Shown here: positions 36,658-46,689 of the stretch, piece after piece
Numbering within the stretch: position 1 is the stretch's first letter
How the letters are laid out: each line of letters opens with the position of its first letter
DNA from: Mesostigma viride
Lineage: Eukaryota; Streptophyta; Mesostigmatophyceae; Mesostigmatales; Mesostigmataceae
DNA length: 64,000 nucleotides
Direction: 5' to 3'
Assembly: GCA_009746045.1 (NCBI GenBank)
Contig: RPFO01000022.1
Span: 551,137-615,136 of the forward strand
Made by a program: the position numbers and the translations under genes
Notes under the pieces: model-generated
Seen by the model: only the letters and a program-made list of their open reading frames with translations
The model's database searches: none
Told to the model about the DNA's origin: nothing

Positions 36658-37686
36658 ACTAGTGCAAGGTGTCGATGGCATTGAGCATAGATGTCGCAAA
36701 CCCACAATTTGCTCCTAGGTGGCTTCCTACAATAATTGGTAGGTAAGTCATTGTTTTCACTTCTCTGCAATTCGGTGGCTCCACCTTCCAGCCTGCACAT
36801 GAACCACCTTGTATGGCTTCGGTGTAATATCATTTATGAAATTGGCCGCGTATGCGATAACAATTAGGTTTGACTAAGAAGTCCCGTGCAGAATTCTGTT
36901 TTGTGTCGATCCGCCATAAATTGCTTTGTACCGAGGGCAACATGGTGCTGCCGCGTGTCTCTCGGGTTCGGCAGAACCGAATTTATGTCAGCAGACAACT
37001 CCCCGAAGTCGGGAGCGACTACACGCGCACCCCGTGCAAGGGGCAATTGGGCATAGTCGGGAGCGGAGCAAGAATCTCCGTTCCACACTGTTACGGCGTA
37101 CTGCTTCTCTGCTGCTGACTGCGGCGTGGGACACAACAACTTGAACAACAACAACAACGGCTACTGCCCTATCATGTGCGGAGTGCGGAATGCTGCTGCC
37201 CGCTGCCGAGTGCCGAGTGCAAAAAGTGTGTTGGCATTATGAGTCTGCGCGGAGGTGACGCTTCGACTCCACGACTGAGGGGAAGTGATACATAATTTGA
37301 TGGAAGGCAAACTACATTTTTTTTCGCGAAGCAAGTGCCAGTCTCGCCCAAACTCCACACAGCTTGTACATCATGGCAGCGAAAGAGCGGTATCGCAGTG
37401 CGCCAAAATCTCCCTGAAGCCCATGCCGTGGCCGGTGACGAGTTCCGCACCATGGCGTGTTTTCTGAGGAATTTTCAGAGAGTTTAGGTGGTTTGGACGT
37501 CCCCCTTGAGTAGGGTAATGCGCACTTTGCTCTTCCACTCCAATTTTGCTAGACCAGGCGACTGTTAGGTCCTGAAATACCTGTTATATCGTCTAGAGTG
37601 GACATGGGCTGGAGTAAGTAGCCTTTGTACCTTTTTCAAAGGGTTATTACGACGCTAGTAGGCCTCCTATAACTCGTCGTCTGGAA
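36658..37686. promoter_or_regulatory. Divergent spacer between the glycosyltransferase and TFIP11 genes
   Basis: About 1 kb holding the 5' ends of two divergently transcribed genes. A minus-strand frame at 36864-37157 (97 codons) has no recognisable domain or splice context and is not called. There is no clear TATA box. Confidence 0.45.
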
Positions 37687-40503
37687 ATGGACGAAGAGCA
37701 GCATTATGAGCGCTTCGACGTGGACAATGACTATGAAGACGCCGAGTTTATAGATGGGGAGCTGTTCTACGGGAAGAAAAGGGAGAAGCGGAAGTGGAGT
37801 AAGGAGGACGCAACGTATGGCGTGTTTCTCGACTCGGGCTCCGATAGCGACGACGGTCGTAGGCGACGTGGCGGGAAGAAGAAGGAAGACTTGACGAAGC
37901 CAGTCGGCTTTGTCTCCAGCGGGACGATAGACCCCTCCCTGAATAGTGAAAAGGGGCAAGAAACGCGGGCTGGCCTGGGCTCCGCACCCTCGGGCAGCGG
38001 CGCCCGAGCCGGGCTGGGCATGGGCGCGCCGCCCGGGCTCGGGTTCGCCCCCGCAAAGTCCGCCGCCGCGGATGCCCCACGGGAGGACGAGGAAGAAGAG
38101 GAGCTCCTTCCCACTGCGTTCGGCAAGCGTGTGAAAGAGGCAGCGGAGAAGCGCCGGGAGGCGGAGAGCCGCCAGAAGGAGGACAAGGCCAGTTCCCGCC
38201 TGACAGGCCACGAGAAGCTGAGCCTCGCGGCGGGCGTGAAGATTGGCGAGTTCGAGAAGCACACCAAGGGCATTGGCGCCAAGCTGCTGGCCAAGATGGG
38301 GTTCCAGGGACGCCTGGGAAAGAACGCCGACGGCATCGCGGTGCCGATATCCACCAAGATGCGACCGCGCAACATGGGCATGGGCTACAATGATTTCGCC
38401 GAGCGAGAAGCCGGCCTGCCCGCCGCACCTGGCCATGAGGACGAGGAGGACCTGAGGCGCCGACGGGCCGCCGAGGAGGCGGCAGGGGCCCCTGGGCTCG
38501 GGGCCGCACTGGGCAAGAAGGACGGTTCCGGCGGGCAGAAGTTATGGAAGAAGAAGCACGGGGGCGCCAAGAAGGTGGTGTACAAGACGGCGGAGGAGGT
38601 GCTCGCCCAGATGGAGGAGCGGGCGGGTGCTGGCGGCCAGCAGCCTGAGCGTCTCAAGATCCTGGACATGCGAGGTCCACAGGTGCGGCTGCTGACGTCG
38701 CTCGAGGGGGTGGGTGGCGCGGCACCGGGGGCGGCGGTTATGGCGGATGACACCCCCATGCCGGAGCTGCAGCACAACCTGAGGCTGGCGGTGGACTTGG
38801 CGGAGGCCGACATCGCGGCGCTGGACCGCAAGATCCGGCTGGAGAAGGACACGGGGGCGGCGCTGGAGGCGGAGATCGGCCACCTGCGGGGGGAGGCGGC
38901 AGGGCACGATGCGGCGCTGGAGCGGCTGCGCACCGTCGCCGCCCTCATCGAGCCCTGCATGCCGAGGGAGCGCGACGACCTGGACATGTGGGCGCCGGGG
39001 GGGGGCAGACCGGGTGGCGGGCAGTGGAACAGCACTAGTCATAGTAATCATCTTGGCAAGGGAGGCATGGCGTTGGACCAGCTGGCGTCCGTGTTCAGCA
39101 AGCTGCACACCGGGTACGGCGAGGAGTACGCGCTGTACAACCTGGCGGCACTCGCCCTGTCCCTGGCCATGCCGCTCCTGGCACGCGAGTTCCAGAGTAC
39201 CCCCTGGGACCCGCTGCGGGAGCCCGACCGCGGACTTGCCACCCTGGCCGGATGGAAGCGGCTGCTGCAGCGGGCCAGCGGGCCAAAGGACTATGCCATC
39301 TTCAACGACCCGGAGGCCGACACGGATCCTTACTCACGGCTTGTGGCGGCCGCAGTGCTCCCCGCGCTGCGCGTGGCCGTGTGCAACGTGTGGGACCCCA
39401 GGGACCCTGAGCCGCTCGTCAGATTCCTGGAGGCCTGGGAGGGGGAGGGCGCCGCGGTGGGCGCCGGGCGGGGCAATCTGTTGCCGGCGAGCGTGAAGGA
39501 GTATGTGCTGGACCACCTGGTCTTCCCCAAGCTACGGGCGGCAGTAGACGCGTGGGACCCCCGCAGGGAGACGGTCGCTATCCACGCATGGCTGCACCCC
39601 TGGCTCCCGTACCTGGGTGCAAAGCTGGAGCCACTCTACGACCCCATCCGCATCAAGCTCATCCATGCGCTGCACGAGTGGCACCCCTCGGACGACTCGG
39701 CGCTCGCGTTGCTGGCGCCCTGGAAGCCTGTCTTTGACCCCGCCTCGTGGGAGCAGCTGCTCGTGCGCTCAATTCTGCCCAAGCTCATCTTCTGCTTGCA
39801 GAGCGAGCTGGTCATCAACCCTGGCAACCAGCAGCTGGGGCCGTTCCAGTGGGTCATGGCGTGGGCAGGCGCGATCCCCTCCCATCACATGGTCACGCTG
39901 CTGGAGACCAGCTTCTTCCCCGCCTGGCTCGGTGTGCTCGCCCACTGGCTTGCGCAGCCGGGGGCAAACTTTGACGAGATCACGCGGTGGTACCTCGGTT
40001 GGAAGTCGCTGCTGGCGCCCGACCTGCAGGCCCACGAACGCGTGCGCCAGCACCTAACCGCCGCGCTGGACATGATGAATGCCGCCATCGCGGGGGTGGC
40101 CATCCCGACACCGCCTGCCCCGGCCATGATGGGTGCCATGCCCCCTGGAGGGTACTACATGGGCCATGGTTCCCACCACCCGGGGATGGGTTTCATGGAC
40201 GGGGCCATGCCTATGCCGGTTCCCCCGACGCAGCCTCCGATGCCTGTGAATGACGCGCACGTGAGTGGCGGGGAGAGCTTGAGGGAGCTGCTGGAGCAGT
40301 TTGCGGGGGCCAATGACGTGCTTCTGATGCCCAAGCCGGGTCGCAGCTACCAGGGGCTCCAGGTGTACAGCTTTGGCGACGTCAGTGTGGTGGTGGACAC
40401 GCCCAACCAGCTGCTGCGCGCGCAGGTGGGCGACAGCTGGCAGCCCGTCTCGATGGGGGCGTTGCTGGAGATGCAGCAGGCCAGGGCTCGCGGGGTGCGG
40501 TAG
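37687..40503 (+). CDS. TFIP11: Tuftelin-interacting protein 11 homologue (TFIP11/STIP; yeast Ntr1/Spp382), spliceosome disassembly
   Basis: One uninterrupted frame of 938 codons. The acidic N-terminus (MDEEQHYERFDVDNDYEDAE, then KRKWSKEDATYGVFL) matches the TIP N-terminal domain. A G-patch follows at about residues 193-240 (TKGIGAKLLAKMGFQGRLGK, then NADGIAVPISTKMRPRNMGM). The middle is the GCFC-type helical region (EEYALYNLAALALSLAMPLL; DPEPLVRFLEAWE; NPGNQQLGPFQWVMAWAGAI; WYLGWKSLL). The C-terminus, SFGDVSVVVDTPNQLLRAQV, is typical of the family. Length is close to animal and plant STIPs (about 840-940). Family members recruit and activate the DEAH helicase DHX15/Prp43 through the G-patch to release the intron lariat, in the nucleus. 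No intron is needed to explain it, unlike the neighbouring genes. The start is the first Met of the frame and fits the family N-terminus. Confidence 0.95.
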   Translation: MDEEQHYERFDVDNDYEDAEFIDGELFYGKKREKRKWSKEDATYGVFLDSGSDSDDGRRRRGGKKKEDLTKPVGFVSSGTIDPSLNSEKGQETRAGLGSAPSGSGARAGLGMGAPPGLGFAPAKSAAADAPREDEEEEELLPTAFGKRVKEAAEKRREAESRQKEDKASSRLTGHEKLSLAAGVKIGEFEKHTKGIGAKLLAKMGFQGRLGKNADGIAVPISTKMRPRNMGMGYNDFAEREAGLPAAPGHEDEEDLRRRRAAEEAAGAPGLGAALGKKDGSGGQKLWKKKHGGAKKVVYKTAEEVLAQMEERAGAGGQQPERLKILDMRGPQVRLLTSLEGVGGAAPGAAVMADDTPMPELQHNLRLAVDLAEADIAALDRKIRLEKDTGAALEAEIGHLRGEAAGHDAALERLRTVAALIEPCMPRERDDLDMWAPGGGRPGGGQWNSTSHSNHLGKGGMALDQLASVFSKLHTGYGEEYALYNLAALALSLAMPLLAREFQSTPWDPLREPDRGLATLAGWKRLLQRASGPKDYAIFNDPEADTDPYSRLVAAAVLPALRVAVCNVWDPRDPEPLVRFLEAWEGEGAAVGAGRGNLLPASVKEYVLDHLVFPKLRAAVDAWDPRRETVAIHAWLHPWLPYLGAKLEPLYDPIRIKLIHALHEWHPSDDSALALLAPWKPVFDPASWEQLLVRSILPKLIFCLQSELVINPGNQQLGPFQWVMAWAGAIPSHHMVTLLETSFFPAWLGVLAHWLAQPGANFDEITRWYLGWKSLLAPDLQAHERVRQHLTAALDMMNAAIAGVAIPTPPAPAMMGAMPPGGYYMGHGSHHPGMGFMDGAMPMPVPPTQPPMPVNDAHVSGGESLRELLEQFAGANDVLLMPKPGRSYQGLQVYSFGDVSVVVDTPNQLLRAQVGDSWQPVSMGALLEMQQARARGVR

Positions 40504-40861
40504 CATGCATACGGCCGGATGCGGTGACACGCATACCTAGTATAACTCATATGAATATCCATTTTTTGCTTCATCTCCATTGACCTGAACAAGTAAATAA
40601 GTAAGTACTTGCGTGTCAATGATGCGCATGGGCTTGCCACAGACTACTATGTGAATCTCATTAGAAAAATAACTTACACGAAAGTTACAAATATTGTCTG
40701 CATCATACAATATCGTCTGCATGATACAAATATCGTCTGCACCTGAACAACTCAGCGCAACATATCTAGTGTATCATGGGCAGGCTTGATGTACGGGTCC
40801 GTCCGACCATGTCAGCTTGCATGCATGCTGTTTGTCAATTGAGCATTGATACCCCCGGCCA
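40504..40861. other. TFIP11 3' flank
   Basis: No gene is seen. A 20-bp unit close to ATACAATATCGTCTGCATG is repeated about three times at 40685-40742. The stretch ends at the tail of a reversed retroelement. Confidence 0.5.
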
Positions 40862-40917
40862 TCCACATTAATTAATTAATTAGGAACATAACTCCGTTGG
40901 GAGTATCTGTAGCACAT

Positions 40918-43395
40918 AGCCACGAGCCACGAGGTAGCCATGGCTGACGGCGGCGCTCATAACTTTCACGTTTGAGCACCGAATTTAGCCGTGAATATCA
41001 CTATCGCTTCGTCTTTCTAAGATGCACATGCTGATATAATTTTCCGAATCTATTACGCAATATATGACGAGCAAACGCCCCTCGACGCAACGCAGTTTGG
41101 CGGATGCGCTCGCCCATGACAATGCGGCAGCTGAGGCTGCCGCTTCGCCAGATCCGGCAGGCAGGCGGTGACACTAGTCGCGCACTGGTGGTCGCCCAGC
41201 AACCTCCCGGACCCACTGCATCGCCATCGGCATCGCCTGACCCTAAACGCGCCCGCTCAGCCGACAAAACAGGAGGGTCTTCACGCCCCTCGGAACCGCG
41301 CTGTCAGCTCCAACCTTTCGATCCAGGTCGATGATCACGACTGGACCACCATTTTTCCGAGCGATGCTATGCACTACATCTTCTTCGGGGACTACGCCTC
41401 GCTTTACGACCTGTGCCTCCATCTCCACGCCACCGGACGCCTCCTCATCACCGACGGACGTCGCTGGCACCACATCAGCCAGCTGTTCGGGTGCCCCCGC
41501 CCCCAACTCCAGCATGCCGTCCTCTAGATACTCCCTTCTCCAGCGCTCTGATGGCGAGATCTGGGCTCCATCCATCTCCGCCCCCGCATTCCGTTTCCTC
41601 CTCATGGAAGCCTTCCAGCAGCACGTGACCCCCCTTGCTGCCGACGTAGCAGCAATGGGTGGCACGCTGGCTACTGAACTTCCTCACATTTCCACGGCCG
41701 CCGCCTCCACCTCCACTGCCATTTCCGCCTCCACTGCCGACATCAAAGCCCAGCTCCTCGACCTCGACCAGCGCCTTCAAGCCACCGCCACCGCCCTTGA
41801 GTGCTTGCATGACACCGCTGGCCGGCTCACCGCCCAGGCGGTGAAGGACCTCGCCGCCCAGCCGGCACCTGCTGGCCCGGCCGGCGATGCTCCACCTGGG
41901 CGGACTTGCTTAAGCATCACACCACCTCCACCACCTCCACCATCACGGCATGCACAACTCAAGCAACAAGCCCTCGACCTTCGCGAGGAAGCCGACATCG
42001 CCAAGCGCAGCCACAATGTCATCGTCAAGCACTTCGAACAGCTGGCAGGTGAGACCTCCACGAGCCTTCTTGAGGCATTTATGCGCGACATTCTTGCCCC
42101 CATGCTACCCACAGGTGAGCTGCGCATGTCGGCTGTCCGCCTCCCCCGCGCGCGGGGGAAGGCTGGCCCGGCACCTGTGCTCCTCACCTTTAAGTACAGT
42201 GGCGGACAAGCTGGCGTTCCTTAAATGCCGCAAGAAGCTCTCGGAGACTCGCTTCACGCTGGACGACGACTTGACCCTGGCCCAGCAACAGCGGCGACGC
42301 GAGCTACTATGGCCGACCTACAGGTCTTCAGCTCCGGCAGAGCGCAAGGGGCCTGAGGTAGAACTGCGTGGGTGCCACCGCCTTCCCCACTCACGGGACA
42401 AGGCGGCTCCCCCACCAGTCCTGCTCACCTTCCCCTCCCCTGAGGATAAGCAGCGGTTCCTCTCTCGTCGCAAGAGGTTGCACAACAGGTCTCACCTGGA
42501 CTCTGGATGACGACCTGACCCCCGCTCAGCAACAGTGAGCAGCGACGCGACCCGCCTGTGGCCGGAATACCTCCGCCATAAGCAGGACCCCCAGAAGCCC
42601 AAGGTGTACTGGAGGGGCGGGGACATGATGATCAACCACAAGATGTGGACGCCCCCAGCACCTAGGCTAGTAGCAAAAGCCCTAGCTTGTATCCATTGGA
42701 GTCACTGCCGCTAAGGCAGCCATGCTTACAGTGTAGTTAGCTATGCTTACAGTGAAGTTAGAATGTTGCCTAGCTGTGCCAACATATACCTAGTCACGTG
42801 CCGCCAACGCACGGTACACAACCAGCCATAGCCTTAGCCTAGCTAGTCCTCGTACAGCCATGCTACGCCCGGCCTGGCTATGTTCAGATCACCTGCCCAT
42901 GCTACTTGTTATATGCCACGCTCACATGGGGGTCTTATTGCACCCACAGGCTGGTAGGGCCTACTGGTCAGGCCCATGAGGGTAAGAAGCTGGTTCTTGA
43001 GCTCGTCAGCAAGGTCCATGCATGGATGATGCCTTCAGAATTTAGCCAAGCCCTGCCTATAATGGGACCCCCATGGATGTTGCATTAATAAGAATTTAGC
43101 CATGCTACCGATATGCCTTCGCAGAGAGATGCTCTCTGTTGAGAAGCCATGCCTCATAGCTCTTGTATAGCCATGATGATCTTCCCCCACGTACATGACA
43201 TGCTCCCCCTTAGCTGGGCATAGCGTGATAGACTGATCATGAGGGTGCAGGTGCCCTGGTGCACGTAGAGCAAGGGTAGCTTACATTCCCACCCTAATTG
43301 CAGGAAGTAGCCCAGAATGTATTAAAAGCCATATGCCCCTTCTCAGGGATATGTGCTACATGCATACTCCCAACGGAGTTATGTTCCTAATTAAT
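40918..43395 (+). mobile_element. ORF1-only retroelement, copy A (degenerate)
   Basis: Starts AGCCACGAG, as copy B does at 47801, and shares copy B's 5' leader (GCTCATAACTTTCACGTTTGAG; TCGCTTCGTCTTTCTAAGA). It then encodes a broken ORF1, followed by about 680 bp of non-coding sequence and the hairpin tail CATACTCCCAACGGAGTTATG TTCCTAATTAAT. No reverse transcriptase frame is present. It is inserted into element C in the opposite orientation. Confidence 0.75.
41066..42700 (+). pseudogene. L1-type ORF1, copy A, with a duplicated C-terminal module
   Basis: The reading frame changes several times. The N-terminal part (SALVVAQQPPGP-like, PSASPDPKRARSA) and the coiled coil (QLLDLDQRLQATATALECLH, then QQALDLREEADIAKRSHNVI) align with copy B. 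The C-terminal module appears twice in a row. First come LPRARGKAGPAPVLLTFKYS and SETRFTLDDDLTLAQQQRRR; then LPHSRDKAAPPPVLLTFPSP, EDKQRFLSRRKRL and KPKVYWRGGDMMINHKMW. The first resembles the 48-kb copy and the second the 17-kb copy, so this looks like a recombinant or template-switch product. Confidence 0.75.
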
Positions 43396-43706
43396 AGCCC
43401 TTGAGAAGGGGCAGATGGCCTATGATACATTCTAGGCTACTTCCTGCAAGGGTGGGAATGTAAACAACACTTGCTCTAGGTGCACCAGGGCACCTGCACC
43501 ACCCAGAGTCTCGGGCAACTCCCAGCTAAGGGGAGCCGCCCGTCAATAGGTGGGGAAGATCATCATGGCTATACAAGAGCTAGGGCATGGCTTCTCGACA
43601 GAGAGCATCTCTCTGCATAGGCATAGCATGGCTAAATTATTTATGCAACATCCATGGGGGTCCCATTATAGGCAGGGCTTGGCTAAATTCTGAAGGCATC
43701 GTCCAT
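43017..43706. repeat. Long imperfect palindrome, arms about 310-370 bp
   Basis: The left arm (about 43017-43385) and right arm (about 43396-43706) are inverted copies. CCATGGATGATGCCTTCAGA in the left matches TCTGAAGGCATCGTCCATGG in the right, and GAGAGATGCTCTCTGTTGAG matches CTCGACAGAGAGCATCTCTC. It is explained by copy A having inserted, in opposite orientation, into the tail of the related element C. Confidence 0.85.
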
Positions 43707-43788
43707 GGGGGCCATTATGGGCGCACATGCGCGTAGTGGGCCACATGCTATAGGCTAAGCCTGCCGGACTAGTTACACTAGTTACTGG

Positions 43789-45064
43789 TACATATATTCC
43801 CTATTTTGGGCTCCGTCGCTCAGTCGTGGGCGGAAAGCTGCCGGCTCCTGCCCCTTTTGGCAACGGCAGCGCCTGACCTCCTGGACCCCAGCAGCCCTTT
43901 GCCCTTCGTCACCGCCATCCAGGAGGCCTATGCTGAGATCCAGCAGGCCTGTTCTCCCGTCCGTGCCGCTCAGGCGGTACAGCGCCACCTCCCTCGCGGC
44001 ACTCCCTCGGTCGCCTCCGTTCAATCTCCCGCCGCATTCCCTGCTCGCGTCATCGATAAACACCAGAAAACCTACGCGGGTATTCTGCACACGGCTGATT
44101 GGATTGCTCTTTTCGCGGACCTCAACGCCCAGGGACGTGCGTGGCTGTTCTCGCTTTCCTTGCGGAGTGTGGGCTCGGCGTACCTTCGTGCTCTTCCCAT
44201 GGCCCCCCCATTCGCCTTGGCTCCCAGCCACTACTCGGTGGCGCTCCGGCACCAGCTATTTGCCCCGCAGCCTCTTGTTCCGGCCGGGCGGCCTTGTGGT
44301 AGCTGTGGGCAGCCGCTGGATCCCACGGGGACTCACTACCTTGCCTGCATGGGGGGCCAACAGAATCAGAATTGGTATTTGTATTTGCACACTGTCCTCC
44401 TGACGGTGGTGCTCGCCATGATTCGGTCGGTTTTCCCCCACGCGAACATCCGGTCCGAGGATGCGGATGGCGCTGCCTTCTATTCCCCCAACCACCGGCC
44501 TGACATCGTGGTGCTGGACTTTGAGGGGGGTGGCCGGCATCTGCTTATTGACGTTTCGGTGGCGCGGCCCTTGGCTCTTAGCCACGTGGCTGGGGCCTCC
44601 CTCACGGCAGGTTACACGGCGGACCGGGCGGAGCGGGCCAAGCTCCTGGCCTACGGCGACGTCGGGCACCATCGTGTGGTGCCCTTTGTCCTGGAGGAGT
44701 TTGGGGCCATGGGGCCCCTGACCTCCGCCTTCTTCAAGGAGTGTTGCCGGCTCCGGGAGGACCGGCTGGACCTGGAGGGCCAGCGGGCCCCATGGTCGGC
44801 GCGGACCTGGACGTCATATTGGCGTCAGCGCTTGTCGGTGGCGCTGACTCGGGCCATGGCTGACATCATGCTCCGCCGTACGCGGGCTGATTTTGCGGTG
44901 CAGCAGGGCTATTAGGTTCCTCCCGTTAGGCGTTTCCATTGGTCTTATCGTAGTATAGAGCTTTGACATGGCTCTGTATATAGGTTTATAGCTGGGCGTT
45001 TGCTTTGGTTTGAGTGATTTCACTCTGCTGTAAGTAATTATATTGTTAATACATATATTCCCTA
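43789..45064 (+). mobile_element. 5'-truncated LINE with 15-bp target site duplication
   Basis: The element (43804-45049) is bracketed by identical copies of TACATATATTCCCTA at 43789-43803 and 45050-45064. It begins mid-protein and ends in a UTR with TTGACATGGCTCTGTATATA and CTGTAAGTAATTATATTGTT. A shorter insertion of the same family lies at 51737-52113 with its own duplication. Confidence 0.85.
43806..44915 (+). CDS. LINE ORF2 C-terminal region: zinc-knuckle-like plus PD-(D/E)XK-like nuclease
   Basis: 369 codons remain open; the first Met is just inside the truncated end, so it is not the native start. Upstream residues look like a post-RT region (GILHTADWIALFADLNAQGR). A CGSCGQPLDPTGTHYLACMG segment gives a C-x2-C...H...C pattern. 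It is followed by RPDIVVLDFEGGGRHLLIDV SVARPL, in which D and D-x-(S/T)-V fit a restriction-like endonuclease core. This Cys/His block with a nuclease core is common at the C-terminus of retrotransposon proteins in algae, oomycetes and fungi. The nuclease would nick target DNA for reverse transcription. As it stands the copy cannot be autonomous. Confidence 0.7.
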   Translation: MGSVAQSWAESCRLLPLLATAAPDLLDPSSPLPFVTAIQEAYAEIQQACSPVRAAQAVQRHLPRGTPSVASVQSPAAFPARVIDKHQKTYAGILHTADWIALFADLNAQGRAWLFSLSLRSVGSAYLRALPMAPPFALAPSHYSVALRHQLFAPQPLVPAGRPCGSCGQPLDPTGTHYLACMGGQQNQNWYLYLHTVLLTVVLAMIRSVFPHANIRSEDADGAAFYSPNHRPDIVVLDFEGGGRHLLIDVSVARPLALSHVAGASLTAGYTADRAERAKLLAYGDVGHHRVVPFVLEEFGAMGPLTSAFFKECCRLREDRLDLEGQRAPWSARTWTSYWRQRLSVALTRAMADIMLRRTRADFAVQQGY

Positions 45065-45375
45065 GGCTGAGGTGGCAGGAGGGGCCTGCCAGGGCTTGTG
45101 GTCAACGTGGATGACCGCGCCCCTCCAGTATACCGGCTTCCCCCTTGCGCTCTGCCGGAGCTGAAGGTAGGTCGGCCATAGCTCGGGTCGCCGCTGTTGC
45201 TGGGCCAGGGTCAAGTCGTCGTCCAGCGTAAAGCGAGTCTCCGAGAGCTTCTTGCGGCATTTAAGGAACGCCAGCCAGCTTGTCCGCCACTGTACTTAAA
45301 GGTGAGGAGCACGGCCGGATGCCGGGCCAGCCTTCCCCCGCGCGCAGGGGAGGCGGACAGCCGAAATCCCCAGCT
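45065..45375 (-). pseudogene. L1-type ORF1 C-terminal fragment
   Basis: The minus strand encodes PRARGKAG-like residues, a frameshift, then the KCRKKLSETRFTLDDDLTLA and QQQRRPELWPTYLQL segment and a VYWRGAVIHVDHKPWQ-like end. It matches the first C-terminal module of copy A and the end of copy B. It directly abuts the target duplication of the LINE at 43804-45049. Confidence 0.7.
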
Positions 45376-46494
45376 CACAAGTGAGTAGCATGGGAGCAAA
45401 AACGGCGCGCTTAAACCATCCACTAATATGCTGAGTACATATGCACGGCACGCAGCGCACTGCATACTCTGCATACGCAACTGTGAATTAATGGAATACC
45501 GTGCATGGAATGTGCATGCGCGCAAGCATATGCGCGTCAAGTCCGGTGTTTTTTGCAACGTCACCCACATCTGTTCGGTGCTGCCCCTTGGCACAAGCTC
45601 TATACAAACAGGTCGTGGACCGGCTGGATGGCGTAGTATCTCCACACGTACATATCTGACCCCTGTGATGCCAGATATCTCCTTGGCGGATGTTCCGAGG
45701 TTGGCACTGGATTCCTTGTCCACATCGTCGCGTCGCTGCAGCAACACGATGTTTTCTGGCATACACGGGCTTTTGGTTCCCGCCGCACATTTGAAAGTGC
45801 TGTCCTCCGGATTTCTGCAGCTTTGCACCGTGTGCAGTTCTTGGACGTTTGGAATCACGGCATGGCTAACGTAATGACTGACTAGCTAGACAGCTTTTCA
45901 GTGGTTTTCCATTTGCGGGTATTTCCTCGTAAATGGTGGGAGAGCGATCGCAGCAATGGTGCTCACCACTAGACACTCCCGGCCAGTTAGGCGCCCTGAT
46001 CAAGCAAGCTGTTTCCGGCCCCACCGTCTAGGTCATGCATCTAGTCGCTCTACACGTAAGCCAACCATAATTAAAATGCACAAGGCTACACATTTCCATC
46101 GCGATCTCCATTCATGTTCATCATCCTGAACGACTCGAAAACGCGGACAAGATAACGGCAGGCTCGAGCTACCATGGTCCGGATTCTCCCGATTTCTGGC
46201 CTGCGCTGGAATTGTCTATAGGCGCATGTTTGCCTATAGCTAGCTTTGCCACCATACCTAACTAGTCACGTGCACCGCTACTAACGCACGGTACACAACC
46301 AGCCATAGCGTATTTTATTATTATTATAGCCTGAGCTTAGCCATCGTACAGCCAGACATGCGCTACGTCCTTCATTGCTATGCTTCGCTTGCTTGCCCAC
46401 GCTCCTTGTTATGATATATGCTCACGCGGGTCCTACTTGCACCCACAGAATTTAGTTGCCTGATAGTCTATCGTGTCTGATATTGCACTGCTGT
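45376..46494. other. Intergenic, no gene seen
   Basis: Minus-strand and plus-strand frames of up to 215 codons overlap here, but the longest is only an extension of the ORF1 fragment above. CATGTGACTAGTT-like and CACGGTACACAACCAGCCAT words around 46255-46305 recur at 42790-42830, marking more unclassified repeat sequence. Confidence 0.45.
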
Positions 46495-46640
46495 GGCATT
46501 AATTAATTAATTAATTAATTAAACACGTGCTCCCGTTGGGGAATCACGGAGCACCGAAGTGCTTTTAATCCCTGTGTGTGCACAACAGGAGAAAGGGCAG
46601 AGACCCCCAGTCTCCTTCATGCCTAGGCATGCCACAGCTG
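46495..46640 (-). mobile_element. Reversed retroelement tail, left of the RT fragment
   Basis: Read on the minus strand: CATGAAGGAGACTGGGGGTC, then GGGATTAAAAGCACTTCGGT, GCTCCGTGATTCCCCAACGG, GAGCACGTGTTTAATTAATT. It is an inverted copy of 47535-47660, so the two face outward around the RT fragment. Confidence 0.75.
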
Positions 46641-46689
46641 CACTCGGACACGCTAGCTAAACGGACACGCTAACGATCCGGCAATCTGT

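Larger units (their letters stand above)
40862..43788 (-). mobile_element. Reversed retroelement tail (element C), split by a second insertion
   Basis: Two parts of one reversed element lie at 40862-40917 and about 43396-43788. Read on the minus strand the first gives ATGTGCTACAGATACTCCCA, ACGGAGTTATGTTCC and a (TTAA)n tail. The second supplies the preceding sequence (GGCCATCTGCCCCTTCTCAA GGGCT). The join TGTAGCACAT / AGCCCTTGAG restores the order seen in the uninterrupted reversed copy at 51513-51712. Only non-coding 3' sequence remains. Confidence 0.7.

Noticed and set aside
36864-37157. 97-codon minus-strand frame with a hydrophobic start
   Set aside because: No family resemblance, no splice partner, and it lies in a divergent promoter region.
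37636-39035. Minus-strand frames of 200-266 codons opposite TFIP11
   Set aside because: The plus-strand frame has clear G-patch and family motifs; the antisense frames are compositional.
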